The notes below the pieces were generated by a model. That model was not told the origin of the DNA and did no database searches. It saw only the letters and a program-made list of their open reading frames with translations. Made by a program: the position numbers and the translations under genes. 64,000 nt of DNA, from assembly GCF_015477775.1 (NCBI RefSeq), contig NZ_JADLQO010000020.1:1-64000 (forward strand), in the 5' to 3' direction. Shown piece after piece: positions 14,882-23,304 of the stretch. Every line of letters starts with the position of its first letter. Positions within the stretch are counted from its first letter, which is position 1. Origin of the DNA: Nocardia abscessus (GTDB taxonomy: Bacteria; Actinomycetota; Actinomycetes; Mycobacteriales; Mycobacteriaceae).

Positions 14882-15532
14882 ATGCCCACCCTCGAATACC
14901 ACGACAAACTCGCCGTGCTCGACCTCGGCGGCGACGAGAACCGTTTCTCTCCTGAGTTTCTCGACCAGGTCGGCGCCCATCTCGACACCGCCCTCGCCGA
15001 CGGCGCCCAGGGGCTGGTCACCACCGCCAGTGGCAAGTTCTACTCCAACGGACTGGACCTGGACTGGCTCGGCGCCCACGGCGACCGCGCCGAGTGGTAC
15101 GTCGCCCAGGTGCAGGCGCTGTTCGCCCGGGTGCTCACCCTGCCCGTACCGACTGTCGCCGCGCTGCCCGGTCACGCCTTCGGCGCGGGCGCCATGCTCG
15201 CCATCGCGCACGACTACCGCGTCATGCGCGCCGACCGTGGCTACTTCTGCTTTCCCGAGGTCGACATCCACATACCGTTCACCCCCGGCATGGCCGCGCT
15301 GATCCAGGCCAAGCTCACCCCGAAAACCGCCGTCGCCTCGATGACCACCGGCCGCCGCTTCGGCGGCGCCGACGCCGCGGCCGTCGACATCGTGGACGCC
15401 ACCGCCGCCGAAGGCGCCGTCACCGAGACCGCCCTCGCCCTGCTGGCCCCGCTGGGCGGCAAGGATCCCGGCACTCTCGGCGCGATCAAGAACACCATGT
15501 ACGCCACGGCCGTCGCGGCACTGACCGTGTAG
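14882..15532 (+). CDS. Enoyl-CoA hydratase/isomerase-family protein (short ECI-like)
   Basis: This 216-residue crotonase-fold protein has the first oxyanion strand VAALPGHAFGAGAMLAIAHD and a second segment FPEVDIHIPFTPGMAALIQA. The Glu and Gly pattern of a classic hydratase is altered (E-V-D-I-H-I), and the short length resembles plant and peroxisomal delta3,delta2-enoyl-CoA isomerase-like proteins rather than hydratases. AAAGGAA lies upstream of ATG 14882. It follows the tetR gene by 31 bp and probably shares its transcript. Isomerase activity on unsaturated acyl-CoA is the best guess. Confidence 0.78.
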   Translation: MPTLEYHDKLAVLDLGGDENRFSPEFLDQVGAHLDTALADGAQGLVTTASGKFYSNGLDLDWLGAHGDRAEWYVAQVQALFARVLTLPVPTVAALPGHAFGAGAMLAIAHDYRVMRADRGYFCFPEVDIHIPFTPGMAALIQAKLTPKTAVASMTTGRRFGGADAAAVDIVDATAAEGAVTETALALLAPLGGKDPGTLGAIKNTMYATAVAALTV

Positions 15533-15578
15533 GAAATTCGGTTGCCACGTCCGGGTGCATTTCCGGGAAATCGCTGCG

Positions 15579-15605
15579 CCCCAGGAATTTTCACTTCGCC
15601 TGGGG
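15579..15605 (+). terminator. Stem-loop downstream of the crotonase gene
   Basis: CCCCAGG and CCTGGGG form a 7-bp stem with a 13-nt loop, 46 bp after the stop codon. No T-run follows. Confidence 0.4.
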
Positions 15606-15717
15606 TGTGACGATGCGCGACGCCGGATTCCTATTTCGGATCGGTGATCCGATCGGCGGTGAAACGCAATCCGATCAGCGGAAATAACGCATTCGTCGAA
15701 CCGAGCTGCTGAACCGG

Positions 15718-15744
15718 CCGAACTGGCGCAAATGTCCAGTTCGG
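15718..15744. promoter_or_regulatory. 9-bp inverted repeat in the intergenic region
   Basis: CCGAACTGG-N9-CCAGTTCGG is a perfect inverted repeat midway between the crotonase gene and the acyl-CoA ligase gene. It could be an operator or an RNA hairpin. Confidence 0.4.
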
Positions 15745-15760
15745 GCCCGGAAACGACAAC

Positions 15761-15806
15761 GGTGCAGGCCCCGGCCCCGAACCCGGGACGCGCACCGGGC
15801 TGCACC
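15761..15806. terminator. Long GC-rich hairpin
   Basis: GGTGCAG and CTGCACC pair at the outside, with additional CCCGG/CCGGG pairing possible inside. Together with the two preceding inverted repeats it separates the crotonase operon from the downstream small ORF. It may be a terminator or a leader structure. Confidence 0.35.
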
Positions 15807-15891
15807 TGATTATTCATTCGTCGTTCACGAGAAAGACGGTCGCGTCGTACACGCTGCTGACTTCATGTTTTCCGACGAATAGGGAGTAATC

Positions 15892-15963
15892 GTGGAATTG
15901 CTGACGGTTTTCGCCGATCTTCTGACGGCCGTGTTCCAGGCCGGTAGCGGCAGCGCGGGCTGA
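15892..15963 (+). CDS. Candidate 23-residue peptide upstream of the acyl-CoA ligase
   Basis: GTG 15892 opens a 24-codon frame encoding an amphipathic, mostly hydrophobic helix (VELLTVFADLLTAVFQAG followed by SGSAG), preceded by AGGGAG at 15881-15886, a good Shine-Dalgarno distance. The composition is unlike a random high-GC frame, having few Arg and Pro. It could be a membrane-active micropeptide or a translated leader; the ligase begins 241 bp downstream. No family is recognised. Confidence 0.4.
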   Translation: MELLTVFADLLTAVFQAGSGSAG

Positions 15964-16204
15964 TTCGCACCCGCGCGGCCGAGTGGCTCGCGTCCGGTCC
16001 GGGCGACCCGGAACTCCCCGCGCCCGGACCGGGCACGCAAGCCGGTAGCGGGCCGGACTGCGCGTGACCGGATCTACCGATCCCCTTGCCGGACAAGCGG
16101 TTCGGCGGCATGCGCGTCGTGCGGAAACGATCGAAAACGCCCCGCGCGGCGTGGTCGGGCACCTACTGTCCGGGAAAACCGGCAGTATCGAACGAGGGTG
16201 TGCG

Positions 16205-18040
16205 ATGAGCGAACCGAACACGTCCTGTGCCGCATTCCAACACAGCGCGGCCATCGCCCCGGACGCGGTGGCCGTCCGGTCCATCGGCGGTGAGCAGACG
16301 CTCACCTGGCGTGAATACGCCGACCAGGTCCGCGCGGTCGCGGCGGGGCTGGCCGCGCTGGGCGTCGGCCGCGGCGACACCGTGGCGTTGATGATGGGCA
16401 ACCGGGTGGAGTTCTATCCACTGGAGGTCGGTGCGCAGCACACCGGCGCGACCTCGTTCTCGGTATACAACACGCTCTCGCCCGAGCAGCTGCGCTACGT
16501 GTTCGGCAACGCGGGCAATCGGGTGGTGATCTGCGAACAGCAGTACCTCGAGCGCATCCGCCGCTGCGGCGCGCCCATCGAGACCATCGTGTCCATCGAC
16601 GCCACCGCGCCGGGCACCATCGGACTGGACGAGCTGAAAGCCTTGGGCGGCGACGATTTCGACTTCGAGGCGACCTGGCGGGCTGTGCGGCCGCAGGACG
16701 TGCTCACGCTGGTCTACACCTCCGGCACCACCGGCGACCCGAAAGGCGTGGAGATCACCCACGCCAATCTGCTGGCCGAGGCGCGCGCGTTCCACGCGGT
16801 GCTTCCGGTCGAGTTCGGTGACCGGCAGACCTCCTACCTGCCCTCGGCGCACATGGCCGACCGGTTCTGCTCGCTGTATCTGCAGCAGGTGTACGGCACG
16901 CAGATCACCGTGGTACCCGACCGGTCGCTGTTGCCCGCCGCGCTGGCGGACGTGCACCCGACGATCTGGGGTGCGGTGCCGCGGGTGTGGGAGAAGTTGA
17001 AGGCGGCCATCGAGTTCTCCGTCACCGCCGAACCCGACGACGCCAGGCGCGCCGCGCTGCAGTGGGCGCTGGAGGTGGCGGCACGCAAAGCCGACGCGCA
17101 GCTGCGGGGCGAGCCGATCGATGCCGGGCTGGCCGCCGAATGGGCGAAGGCCGACGAACTGGTGCTGTCGGGGTTACGCGCGAAGATCGGCCTGGATCAG
17201 CTGAGGTGGGCGATGTCGGGCGCCGCGCCGATTCCGCCGCAGACCCTCGGGTTCTTCTTAGGGCTCGGCATCCCGATCTCGGAGATCTGGGGCATGTCCG
17301 AACTGACCTGTGTGGCCAGTGCCTGTTCCCCGCAGCAGGCGCGGCTGGGTTCGGTGGGCCGGATGCTGCCCGGGATGCAGTGGCGTATCGCCGAGGACGG
17401 GGAATTCCTGGTCCGCGGGCCGCTGGTGATGAAGGGCTACCGCAAACAGCCGCACAAGACCGCCGAGGCGCTCGACGCCGACGGCTGGCTGCACACCGGC
17501 GACATCTTGTCCGTCGACGCCGACGGATACCTGCGGGTGGTCGACCGCAAGAAGGAGCTGATCATCAATTCGGCGGGAAAGAACATGTCTCCGGCCAACA
17601 TCGAGAACGCGATCAAAGCCGCGACCCCCTTGGTCGGCGCTGTCGCCGCCATCGGGGAGGCGCGCCCGTACAACACCGCGCTGATCGTCATCGACGCCGA
17701 GACCGCGGCACTGTATGCCGCCCAGCACGCGCTGCCGGACGCCTCGGCGGCGGCGCTGGCCGCGGACCCGGGTGTGCTGGCCGAGATCGCGCGCGGCGTG
17801 GCGGCGGGTAACGCCACGCTGTCGCGGGTCGAGCAGATCAAACGGTTCACCGTGCTGCCGACCTTCTGGGAGCCCGGCGGCGACGAAGTGACCTTGACGA
17901 TGAAGCTGCGTCGCGCACCGATCGCGGAGAAATACGCCGAGCAGATCGCGCTGCTCTACGCCGAGGACCTCGCCCCGACCGTGCACGAACCGCGGCCGCG
18001 GGACACGCGTGTGGGAGGCGCGGACGCGCTCACAGGGTGA
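16205..18040 (+). CDS. Long-chain fatty acyl-CoA/AMP ligase (FadD-like)
   Basis: This 611-residue adenylate-forming enzyme activates a fatty acid with ATP to acyl-AMP and then acyl-CoA. Visible motifs are the P-loop VYTSGTTGDPKGVEITHAN, A5-like EIWGMSELT, GWLHTGDI and the hinge/lysine region VVDRKKELIINSAGKNMSP. ATG 16205 is chosen; an in-frame extension to 16064 has no family similarity. It is a paralogue of the ligase at 37865 and resembles the FadD15/FadD11 type. Its 3' end overlaps the convergent metallo-hydrolase gene by 11 bp. Confidence 0.88.
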   Translation: MSEPNTSCAAFQHSAAIAPDAVAVRSIGGEQTLTWREYADQVRAVAAGLAALGVGRGDTVALMMGNRVEFYPLEVGAQHTGATSFSVYNTLSPEQLRYVFGNAGNRVVICEQQYLERIRRCGAPIETIVSIDATAPGTIGLDELKALGGDDFDFEATWRAVRPQDVLTLVYTSGTTGDPKGVEITHANLLAEARAFHAVLPVEFGDRQTSYLPSAHMADRFCSLYLQQVYGTQITVVPDRSLLPAALADVHPTIWGAVPRVWEKLKAAIEFSVTAEPDDARRAALQWALEVAARKADAQLRGEPIDAGLAAEWAKADELVLSGLRAKIGLDQLRWAMSGAAPIPPQTLGFFLGLGIPISEIWGMSELTCVASACSPQQARLGSVGRMLPGMQWRIAEDGEFLVRGPLVMKGYRKQPHKTAEALDADGWLHTGDILSVDADGYLRVVDRKKELIINSAGKNMSPANIENAIKAATPLVGAVAAIGEARPYNTALIVIDAETAALYAAQHALPDASAAALAADPGVLAEIARGVAAGNATLSRVEQIKRFTVLPTFWEPGGDEVTLTMKLRRAPIAEKYAEQIALLYAEDLAPTVHEPRPRDTRVGGADALTG

Positions 18041-19109
18041 ACGTGAGTCGCTGCGGGCGCACGTAGTCGGCGGGGTCGTGCAGTGCGCGCAGTTCCGGGC
18101 GGCGCGCCGCGGCGATCTTGTCCAGCTCCGCGCGCAGCGGTGGGTCGTAGTTCGCCGCGCTCGCGGTGAGTCCGGGCAGCCAGTTGTCGTGATGGGACGG
18201 GACGAACACCGCCGGGGCGAGGGCCTGGATGTAGGTGCGGGGGTCGCGCAGGCCGTTGCTGGTCTGGTTGTAGCCCTGCACCGCGCCGATCTGCACATCG
18301 GTGGCCGGTAGCGCGGCCAGGACGTCGAATACGTGCGGTGCGCGCTCGGTGAGCGGCCCGGTCGAGTCGTGCCAGACGAGGCAGAAACCGGGAACGCGGA
18401 ACTGATACAGCAGCACCCCACCCTCCGGGTCGCGCAATCGCGGGATTCCTTGCAGAAGTCCGCTCAGCGTCGGCGGGTGCGCGAGCACGACGCCCGGTTG
18501 CGGGCGAGGGAAGAAGCCGGGTGATCCGTTGATCGGGTCGGGTGGGGTGCGTGCGGAGTGCAGATGCCGGATGACGGTCACCTCGACCGCGCCGACGGTG
18601 CAGTCCGCGCGGGTGCCGATCGCGGTGTCCGCGTCACCGTGGGCGACGGTCGGGAATGTCGCGTCGGTGAGCTGCGCGGCGATCGTCGCGCAGTGTTCGG
18701 CGGTGCCGTGCACGGTGGCGCCGCTGGCCTGCGCGATCCGGCCCGCGTCACCGGCATGGTCGAAATGTCCGTGGCCGATGAAGATCGCCGCGGGCGCCAG
18801 GTCCACCAGCTCCTGCGGCGTCGCCGGGACGTAGCCGGTACTGGTCAGCCGCGGCACCCATGCGTCCAGCAGGAACACCGAACCGCCGATGGCCACCGCG
18901 TAGGTGGTGCAGCCCACCCAGGCCAGCACCACCCGGTCGGTGCGCAGCGCGCCGGTAGCGGCATCGACGGTGTCGGCGCCGAAGAAACGCCTGCGGGCCG
19001 CGATCGTCCGCGGATGCGCGGCATCGGCGGCGGGCCGCAGGCGTCCGGCCGCGAGGGCCGCCAGTTTGCCGCCGGGACCGAACAGGCCCGGACCGGGAAG
19101 GTTGCACAC
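18030..19109 (-). CDS. Metallo-beta-lactamase-fold hydrolase
   Basis: The 359-residue protein has the metal-binding motif HGHFDH (residues 113-118) after a beta-strand region, with later metal His candidates at IRHLHS and SHHDNW. It contains a long mid-insertion with NGSPGFFPRPQPG. This is an MBL-fold hydrolase of the type seen in actinobacterial lipid or lactone hydrolases, not an antibiotic-resistance enzyme. It starts at GTG 19109 and is convergent with the acyl-CoA ligase gene, overlapping its last 11 bp. The substrate is unknown. Confidence 0.8.
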   Translation of the reverse strand: MCNLPGPGLFGPGGKLAALAAGRLRPAADAAHPRTIAARRRFFGADTVDAATGALRTDRVVLAWVGCTTYAVAIGGSVFLLDAWVPRLTSTGYVPATPQELVDLAPAAIFIGHGHFDHAGDAGRIAQASGATVHGTAEHCATIAAQLTDATFPTVAHGDADTAIGTRADCTVGAVEVTVIRHLHSARTPPDPINGSPGFFPRPQPGVVLAHPPTLSGLLQGIPRLRDPEGGVLLYQFRVPGFCLVWHDSTGPLTERAPHVFDVLAALPATDVQIGAVQGYNQTSNGLRDPRTYIQALAPAVFVPSHHDNWLPGLTASAANYDPPLRAELDKIAAARRPELRALHDPADYVRPQRLTFTL

Positions 19110-19167
19110 GCCGCTACCCCATCACGCGCGGCGGATGCGGGCAAGAGGTCAGCGGCTACTAGCGGAT

Positions 19168-20406
19168 CTACAAGCGGATGCCGAGCAGCGCGTCGACGGC
19201 GGTGGCGATCAGCACCGGCGAATCGGTGTCCTGTCCGCCGTAGTCGAGGGCCTGGCGGGCCCAGCTGTCGACGGCATCGAGCGCTTTGGGGGTGTCCAGG
19301 TCGTCGGCCAGGTGCTGGCGCAGCCTGGCGACGGTGTCGGTGGCCGAGGGTCCGGTCTGCAGTGCGGCGGCTTCGCGCCACAGCTCCAGGCGTCGCCGCG
19401 CCTGCTCGAGCTGAGCATCGGTCCACATCCGGTCCTGGCGGTAGTGGCCGGCCAGCAGGCCGAGACGGATGGCGGCCGGGTCGACGCCCTGGCGGCGCAG
19501 GGCCGAGACCAGCACGAGATTGCCGCGGGACTTCGACATCTTCTCCCCGTCCAGCCCGATCAGGCCGGCGTGTACATAGTGGCGGGCGAAGCGGCGGCCG
19601 GCGATCAGCGACTCGGCGTGCGCGGCGGAGTACTCGTGGTGGGGGTAGATCAGGTCACTGCCGCCGCCCTGGATGTCGAACTCCGGGCCGATGCGGTTCA
19701 ACGCGATCGCCGAACACTCGATGTGCCAGCCGGGGCGGCCCGCGCCGAACGGGGCAGGCCAGGACGGCTCGTCGGGGCGGGCGGAGCGCCACAGCAGCGC
19801 GTCGATGCTGTCGCGTTTGCCGGGACGGTCCGGGTCGCCGCCGCGTTCGGCGAACAGTCGCTCCATCGTGTCGCGGTCGTAGCCGGATTCGTAGCCGAAC
19901 TGCTCGGTGGCGTCGGCGCGGAAGTAGACGTCGGGGTACTCGGCGTCGTCGACGATGTAGGCCGCGCCGGAAGCCAGCAGTTTCTGCACGAACTCGACGA
20001 CCTCGTCGACGGATTCGACGGCGCCGACGTAGTCGCGGGGCGGAACGATCCGCAGCGCGGACATGTCCTCGCGGAACAGATCGGTCTCCGCGGCGCCCAG
20101 ATCACGCCAGTCCACGCCGTCGCGGGCCGCGCGTTCGAACAGCGGGTCGTCGACGTCGGTGACGTTCTGCACGTAGTGCACGTCGTGGCCGGCGTCGCGC
20201 CAGAGTCGGTTGACCAGATCGAAGGTCAGGTAGGTCGCGGCGTGCCCGAGATGAGTGGCGTCGTAGGGCGTGATGCCGCAGACGTACATGGTGGCGGTCG
20301 CGCCGGGGGTGACCGGACGTACCTGACGGTCGGCGGTGTCGTACAACCGCAACGGCGGTCCTGCTCCGGGGACGGTCGGGAGGGCGGTATCGGACCAGGA
20401 CTGCAT
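19168..20406 (-). CDS. mshC: L-cysteine:glucosaminyl-inositol ligase of mycothiol synthesis
   Basis: MshC joins cysteine to GlcN-inositol with ATP, the third step of mycothiol biosynthesis in the cytoplasm. The 412-residue protein is a shortened cysteinyl-tRNA synthetase homologue. It has the zinc-site Cys43 in YVCGITPYDATHLGHAATYL, the HIGH-like HLGH, the cysteine-binding region PGWHIECSAIAL and the KMSKS loop GEKMSKSRGN. It lacks the anticodon-binding C-terminal domain of true CysS. Gene order downstream of uppP and the DUF3090 gene matches the mycobacterial mshC neighbourhood, which supports mshC over cysS. Confidence 0.95.
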   Translation of the reverse strand: MQSWSDTALPTVPGAGPPLRLYDTADRQVRPVTPGATATMYVCGITPYDATHLGHAATYLTFDLVNRLWRDAGHDVHYVQNVTDVDDPLFERAARDGVDWRDLGAAETDLFREDMSALRIVPPRDYVGAVESVDEVVEFVQKLLASGAAYIVDDAEYPDVYFRADATEQFGYESGYDRDTMERLFAERGGDPDRPGKRDSIDALLWRSARPDEPSWPAPFGAGRPGWHIECSAIALNRIGPEFDIQGGGSDLIYPHHEYSAAHAESLIAGRRFARHYVHAGLIGLDGEKMSKSRGNLVLVSALRRQGVDPAAIRLGLLAGHYRQDRMWTDAQLEQARRRLELWREAAALQTGPSATDTVARLRQHLADDLDTPKALDAVDSWARQALDYGGQDTDSPVLIATAVDALLGIRL

Positions 20407-20552
20407 GCTTACGAGGGTAAAGGTGTGGTGGGGATCATCCGCCCCCGGCCCGGTGCCCTCGCCCGCCGCGCTGCGCGCCCGGCCCGCCGCGACCTGCGTC
20501 TTCGAGCAAATCGTGGGATGTCAATAATTCGATTTTCGCTGAATCGGCTGAA

Positions 20553-20975
20553 TCAGCCCGCGGCGCGGCGGGTGGGATCGGCGATCGTGTTGGGCGTGAT
20601 CGCGAAGGTCCCGTCCAGGTCCGGGATGTCGGGATCGGTGTCGGCGAGCGCGATCTGGGTGAATTCGCCGCGTGCGACGTCGAATTCGAGTTCGTGATAA
20701 GCGACCGTATCGCCCCAGTCCGGGGAAGGCAACGAGATGAACCGCATGGTGAACCGCCCGGAGTCCACCGAGCCCTCGGTGAGCACGTAGACCCCGAAGT
20801 GGTTCTCCCCCTCCGAGCGCAGCCAGTAGACGCCGTTGTCGTAGAGGTGCAGGTCGGTGTCGGGATACGGCTTCTTGTCATAGAGGTGCACGTAGTGCAA
20901 CGCGACGCGGTAGGTGGGCGCGCCGACGACGATCCGCACTGTCGGTGCCGCGGGGTCTCCGGGGGCGTGGGTCAT
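20553..20975 (-). CDS. Conserved hypothetical protein, about 140 residues
   Basis: The product is acidic and predicted to be beta-rich, with segments VRIVVGAPTYRVALHYVHLY, LHLYDNGVYWLRS and HELEFDVARGEFTQIALAD. No domain is recognised. GAGGAGG immediately before ATG 20975 decides the start over an upstream ATG at 21044. It sits between mshC and the SCO1664-like gene, where M. tuberculosis has cysQ, but it has no inositol-monophosphatase motifs and is not CysQ. Confidence 0.65.
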   Translation of the reverse strand: MTHAPGDPAAPTVRIVVGAPTYRVALHYVHLYDKKPYPDTDLHLYDNGVYWLRSEGENHFGVYVLTEGSVDSGRFTMRFISLPSPDWGDTVAYHELEFDVARGEFTQIALADTDPDIPDLDGTFAITPNTIADPTRRAAG

Positions 20976-21057
20976 CGCGTCCTCCTCGTCGTCGCGCCGA
21001 GCGTTCGATGTCTCCACTGTGCCCGCGATCGCCCGCCGCGGCATCGGCTGCGGTCGC

Positions 21058-21867
21058 TCAGAACGCGGGCCACGGGATGGGGCGCGCGGTGCGCGGCAGC
21101 GGCATCACCGGCTCGTCGAGCAGCTGCTGGGTGCGCTGGATCAACGCGTCGATCTCGGCGTCGGTGATGTGCCTGCTGAGCGTGTCGGCGAACGCGCCGG
21201 GCAGCTGCTTGGCGAACGCGGTGACATCCGCGATCAGCCCGTCGCCGATGGGTTGACCGGCCCAGCCCCACAGCACCGTGCGCAGTTTGTAGTCGGTGTG
21301 CAAGCAGATGCCGTGGTCGACGCCGTAGACCTGCCCGTCCAGCCCCTCCAGCGCGTGCCCGCCCTTGCGGTCGGCGTTGTTGAGCAGCACGTCCAGCACC
21401 GCCACACGCTGCAACCGCGGATCGTCGGCGTGGATCAGCGACACTTCGTCGCCCGCGTCGTCCACCGCGCGCAGCACCTCACAGAACCCCTCGGGCACCG
21501 CGCCCGCAGGACACAGATCGATCAGGTCGAGCCGGTCGCCGCGGTCGGTGTGGTTGTCCACGCCGACGACCCAGCGCTGCACCATGCCGAGGCCGAAAGG
21601 GCCCTCGCGCACAATGGTTTCGGGGATCACGCCCCAGCCGATCGCTTCGGAGATCAGATACGAGGCCACCTCACGCCCGGCCAGCGTGCCGTCGGGGAAG
21701 TCCCACAGCGGTCGTTCGCCGCGGATCGGTTTGTAGACCACCCGCAGCGGCGGGTCGTCGGTGGCGGGGCCGATCACGTCACAGACCAGGGTCACGTTGC
21801 TGGCGGTGTTCACCCGCCCGATCACCGTCAGCTCGCCGCTGTGGAATCCGTCCCCGGTCTCGGCCAC
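21058..21867 (-). CDS. SCO1664-family protein (PI3/PI4-kinase-like fold)
   Basis: The 269-residue product matches the actinobacterial SCO1664 family (M. tuberculosis Rv2133c). It has a kinase-like Lys in VVYKPIRGERPLWDFPDG, the catalytic-loop-like LLNNADRKGGHAL and the metal-site-like YGVDHGICLH, the hallmarks that link the family to the phosphatidylinositol 3/4-kinase fold. Its biochemical role is not established. The gene starts 4 bp after the DUF3090 gene and is probably in one operon with it. Confidence 0.85.
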   Translation of the reverse strand: MAETGDGFHSGELTVIGRVNTASNVTLVCDVIGPATDDPPLRVVYKPIRGERPLWDFPDGTLAGREVASYLISEAIGWGVIPETIVREGPFGLGMVQRWVVGVDNHTDRGDRLDLIDLCPAGAVPEGFCEVLRAVDDAGDEVSLIHADDPRLQRVAVLDVLLNNADRKGGHALEGLDGQVYGVDHGICLHTDYKLRTVLWGWAGQPIGDGLIADVTAFAKQLPGAFADTLSRHITDAEIDALIQRTQQLLDEPVMPLPRTARPIPWPAF

Positions 21868-21871
21868 CGAA

Positions 21872-22456
21872 TCACTCCTCTAGTTCGGCCGCGCCGAAGA
21901 TGTCACCGCGTTTGTAGCCGTTGGTCCGCACGCACATGTGCCCGCGCGCCGACAGCGGCTCGCCGCACAGCGGGCACGGCGGGCGGCCTGCCGCGATCAC
22001 CCGGGTGGAGCGCAACGCGAATTCCCGGGCCTGGATCGGGGTGAGGAACACCCGCACCGCGTCGGGGCCCTCTTCGGTGTCGTCGAGCACCACCGACTCG
22101 TCGACCTCGGTCTCGGTGATCGCCAGCAGTTCCACCACCACCGCGCCCGCGTCGGCGTCCCAGCCCAGGCCCATGGTGCCGACCCGGAATTCCGCGTCGA
22201 TCGGGGTGACCAGCGGCGCGTTGTCGCTGACATCCTCGGCCTGCGGAGGCACCTCCGCGCCGAAGCGGCGCGCGACCTCGTCCAGCAGCAGACCCATCCG
22301 GTCGGCGAGCACCTTCACCTGCTGCTTTTCCAGCAGCACGCTGACCACGCGCGGTTCCTGCACCGCCTGCAGGTAGAACGCGCGATCGCCCGGCTCACCG
22401 ACGGTCCCGGCGACGAAACGATCGGGGGTGCGGAATACATGGATTGCGCGTGACAC
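21872..22456 (-). CDS. DUF3090 family protein with C-terminal zinc ribbon
   Basis: The protein of about 194 residues begins with the family hallmark RAIHVFRTPDRFVAGTVG and ends with CPLCGEPLSARGHMC, whose cysteines suggest a zinc ribbon. GTG 22456 is chosen because GGAGG lies 6 bp upstream and the result (MSRAIHVF) fits the family; GTG 22462 would add two residues. It is the homologue of M. tuberculosis Rv2134c. It lies tightly upstream of the SCO1664-like gene, a pairing conserved across actinobacteria, with no known function. Confidence 0.87.
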   Translation of the reverse strand: MSRAIHVFRTPDRFVAGTVGEPGDRAFYLQAVQEPRVVSVLLEKQQVKVLADRMGLLLDEVARRFGAEVPPQAEDVSDNAPLVTPIDAEFRVGTMGLGWDADAGAVVVELLAITETEVDESVVLDDTEEGPDAVRVFLTPIQAREFALRSTRVIAAGRPPCPLCGEPLSARGHMCVRTNGYKRGDIFGAAELEE

Positions 22457-22529
22457 ATGCACCTCCTGATACGTGACCCTGATCGACTACCCGCGGCGCG
22501 GGGATTCCATACAACGACCGCTCGGTTGT

Positions 22530-23288
22530 TTACAAGGAATCTCGGCGCTCCGCATTCCCATTATCCGCACTTCCGGTATTGCCGAGCTCGCCACCGGGAA
22601 CAGGTCCGGAGGCCTCCGGGCCCGGCGCCGCCGAGCCGGCGACGGGGCGTTGCCCGCCGGACGCGGCGAGGGCGGACAGGTCGGCGCCGGTGTCGTTGAG
22701 CCGCCACACGTAGGGCGCGGTCGGGGTGTAGCGCACGACGCTGATCGAGGCGGGCTCGACGACGATGCGCTGGAAACCGTCGAGATGGATGCCCAGGGCG
22801 TCGGCGAGGATCGACTTGATCACGTCCCCGTGCGTGCACGCCACCCACAACGCGTCGCGGCCGTGCTGCTCGGCGAGGGCGCGGTCGTGGTCGCGGATCG
22901 CGGCCACCGCACGCACCTGCACCTGCGCCAAACCCTCACCGGCGGGGAACACCGCGCCGGAGGCGTGCCGCTGCACGACCTTCCACAGCGGTTCCTCCAG
23001 CAGTTCCGCGATCGGGCGGCCGGTCCACTCGCCGTAGTCCACCTCGAGCAGGCGGTCGTCGAAAACCGGCTCCAGCCCGAACTTTTCCGCAAGCGGCGCG
23101 ACCGTGCGCTGACAACGCAGCAGCGGGGAGTGCACGATCCGTTCGATCGGAAGCCCGGCCAGTCGTTCGGCCACGGTCCTCGCCTGCTCCTCGCCGCGCT
23201 CGGTGAGCTCGACGCCGGTGCTGCGACCGGCCAGGGTGCGGGCGGTGTTCGAGGTCGACACACCGTGCCGCAGCAGGATCACCGTCAT
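22530..23288 (-). CDS. Histidine phosphatase-superfamily protein (MSMEG_4193 type)
   Basis: The 252-residue protein has the phosphatase signature LLRHGVSTSN, the second-shell segment LLEVDYGEWTGRPI and the second catalytic His in VACTHGDVIKSILADAL. It forms a phosphohistidine intermediate and removes phosphate from a small molecule that cannot be named. The last 40 residues are Gly/Ala/Pro-rich and look disordered. It corresponds to M. tuberculosis Rv2135c. It lies between uppP (17 bp upstream) and the DUF3090 gene, all co-oriented. Confidence 0.86.
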   Translation of the reverse strand: MTVILLRHGVSTSNTARTLAGRSTGVELTERGEEQARTVAERLAGLPIERIVHSPLLRCQRTVAPLAEKFGLEPVFDDRLLEVDYGEWTGRPIAELLEEPLWKVVQRHASGAVFPAGEGLAQVQVRAVAAIRDHDRALAEQHGRDALWVACTHGDVIKSILADALGIHLDGFQRIVVEPASISVVRYTPTAPYVWRLNDTGADLSALAASGGQRPVAGSAAPGPEASGPVPGGELGNTGSADNGNAERRDSL

Positions 23289-23304
23289 GCGGCCAGCCTA
23301 GCGA

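Noticed and set aside
16064..16204. N-terminal extension of the first acyl-CoA ligase
   Set aside because: No similarity to FadD N-termini; the paralogue at 37865 begins at the position equivalent to ATG 16205.
19168..20406. Cysteinyl-tRNA synthetase
   Set aside because: The protein lacks the C-terminal anticodon domain and sits in the mshC neighbourhood, so MshC is the better call.
20553..20975. CysQ-like phosphatase, by position next to mshC
   Set aside because: None of the inositol-monophosphatase metal motifs is present and the protein is too short.
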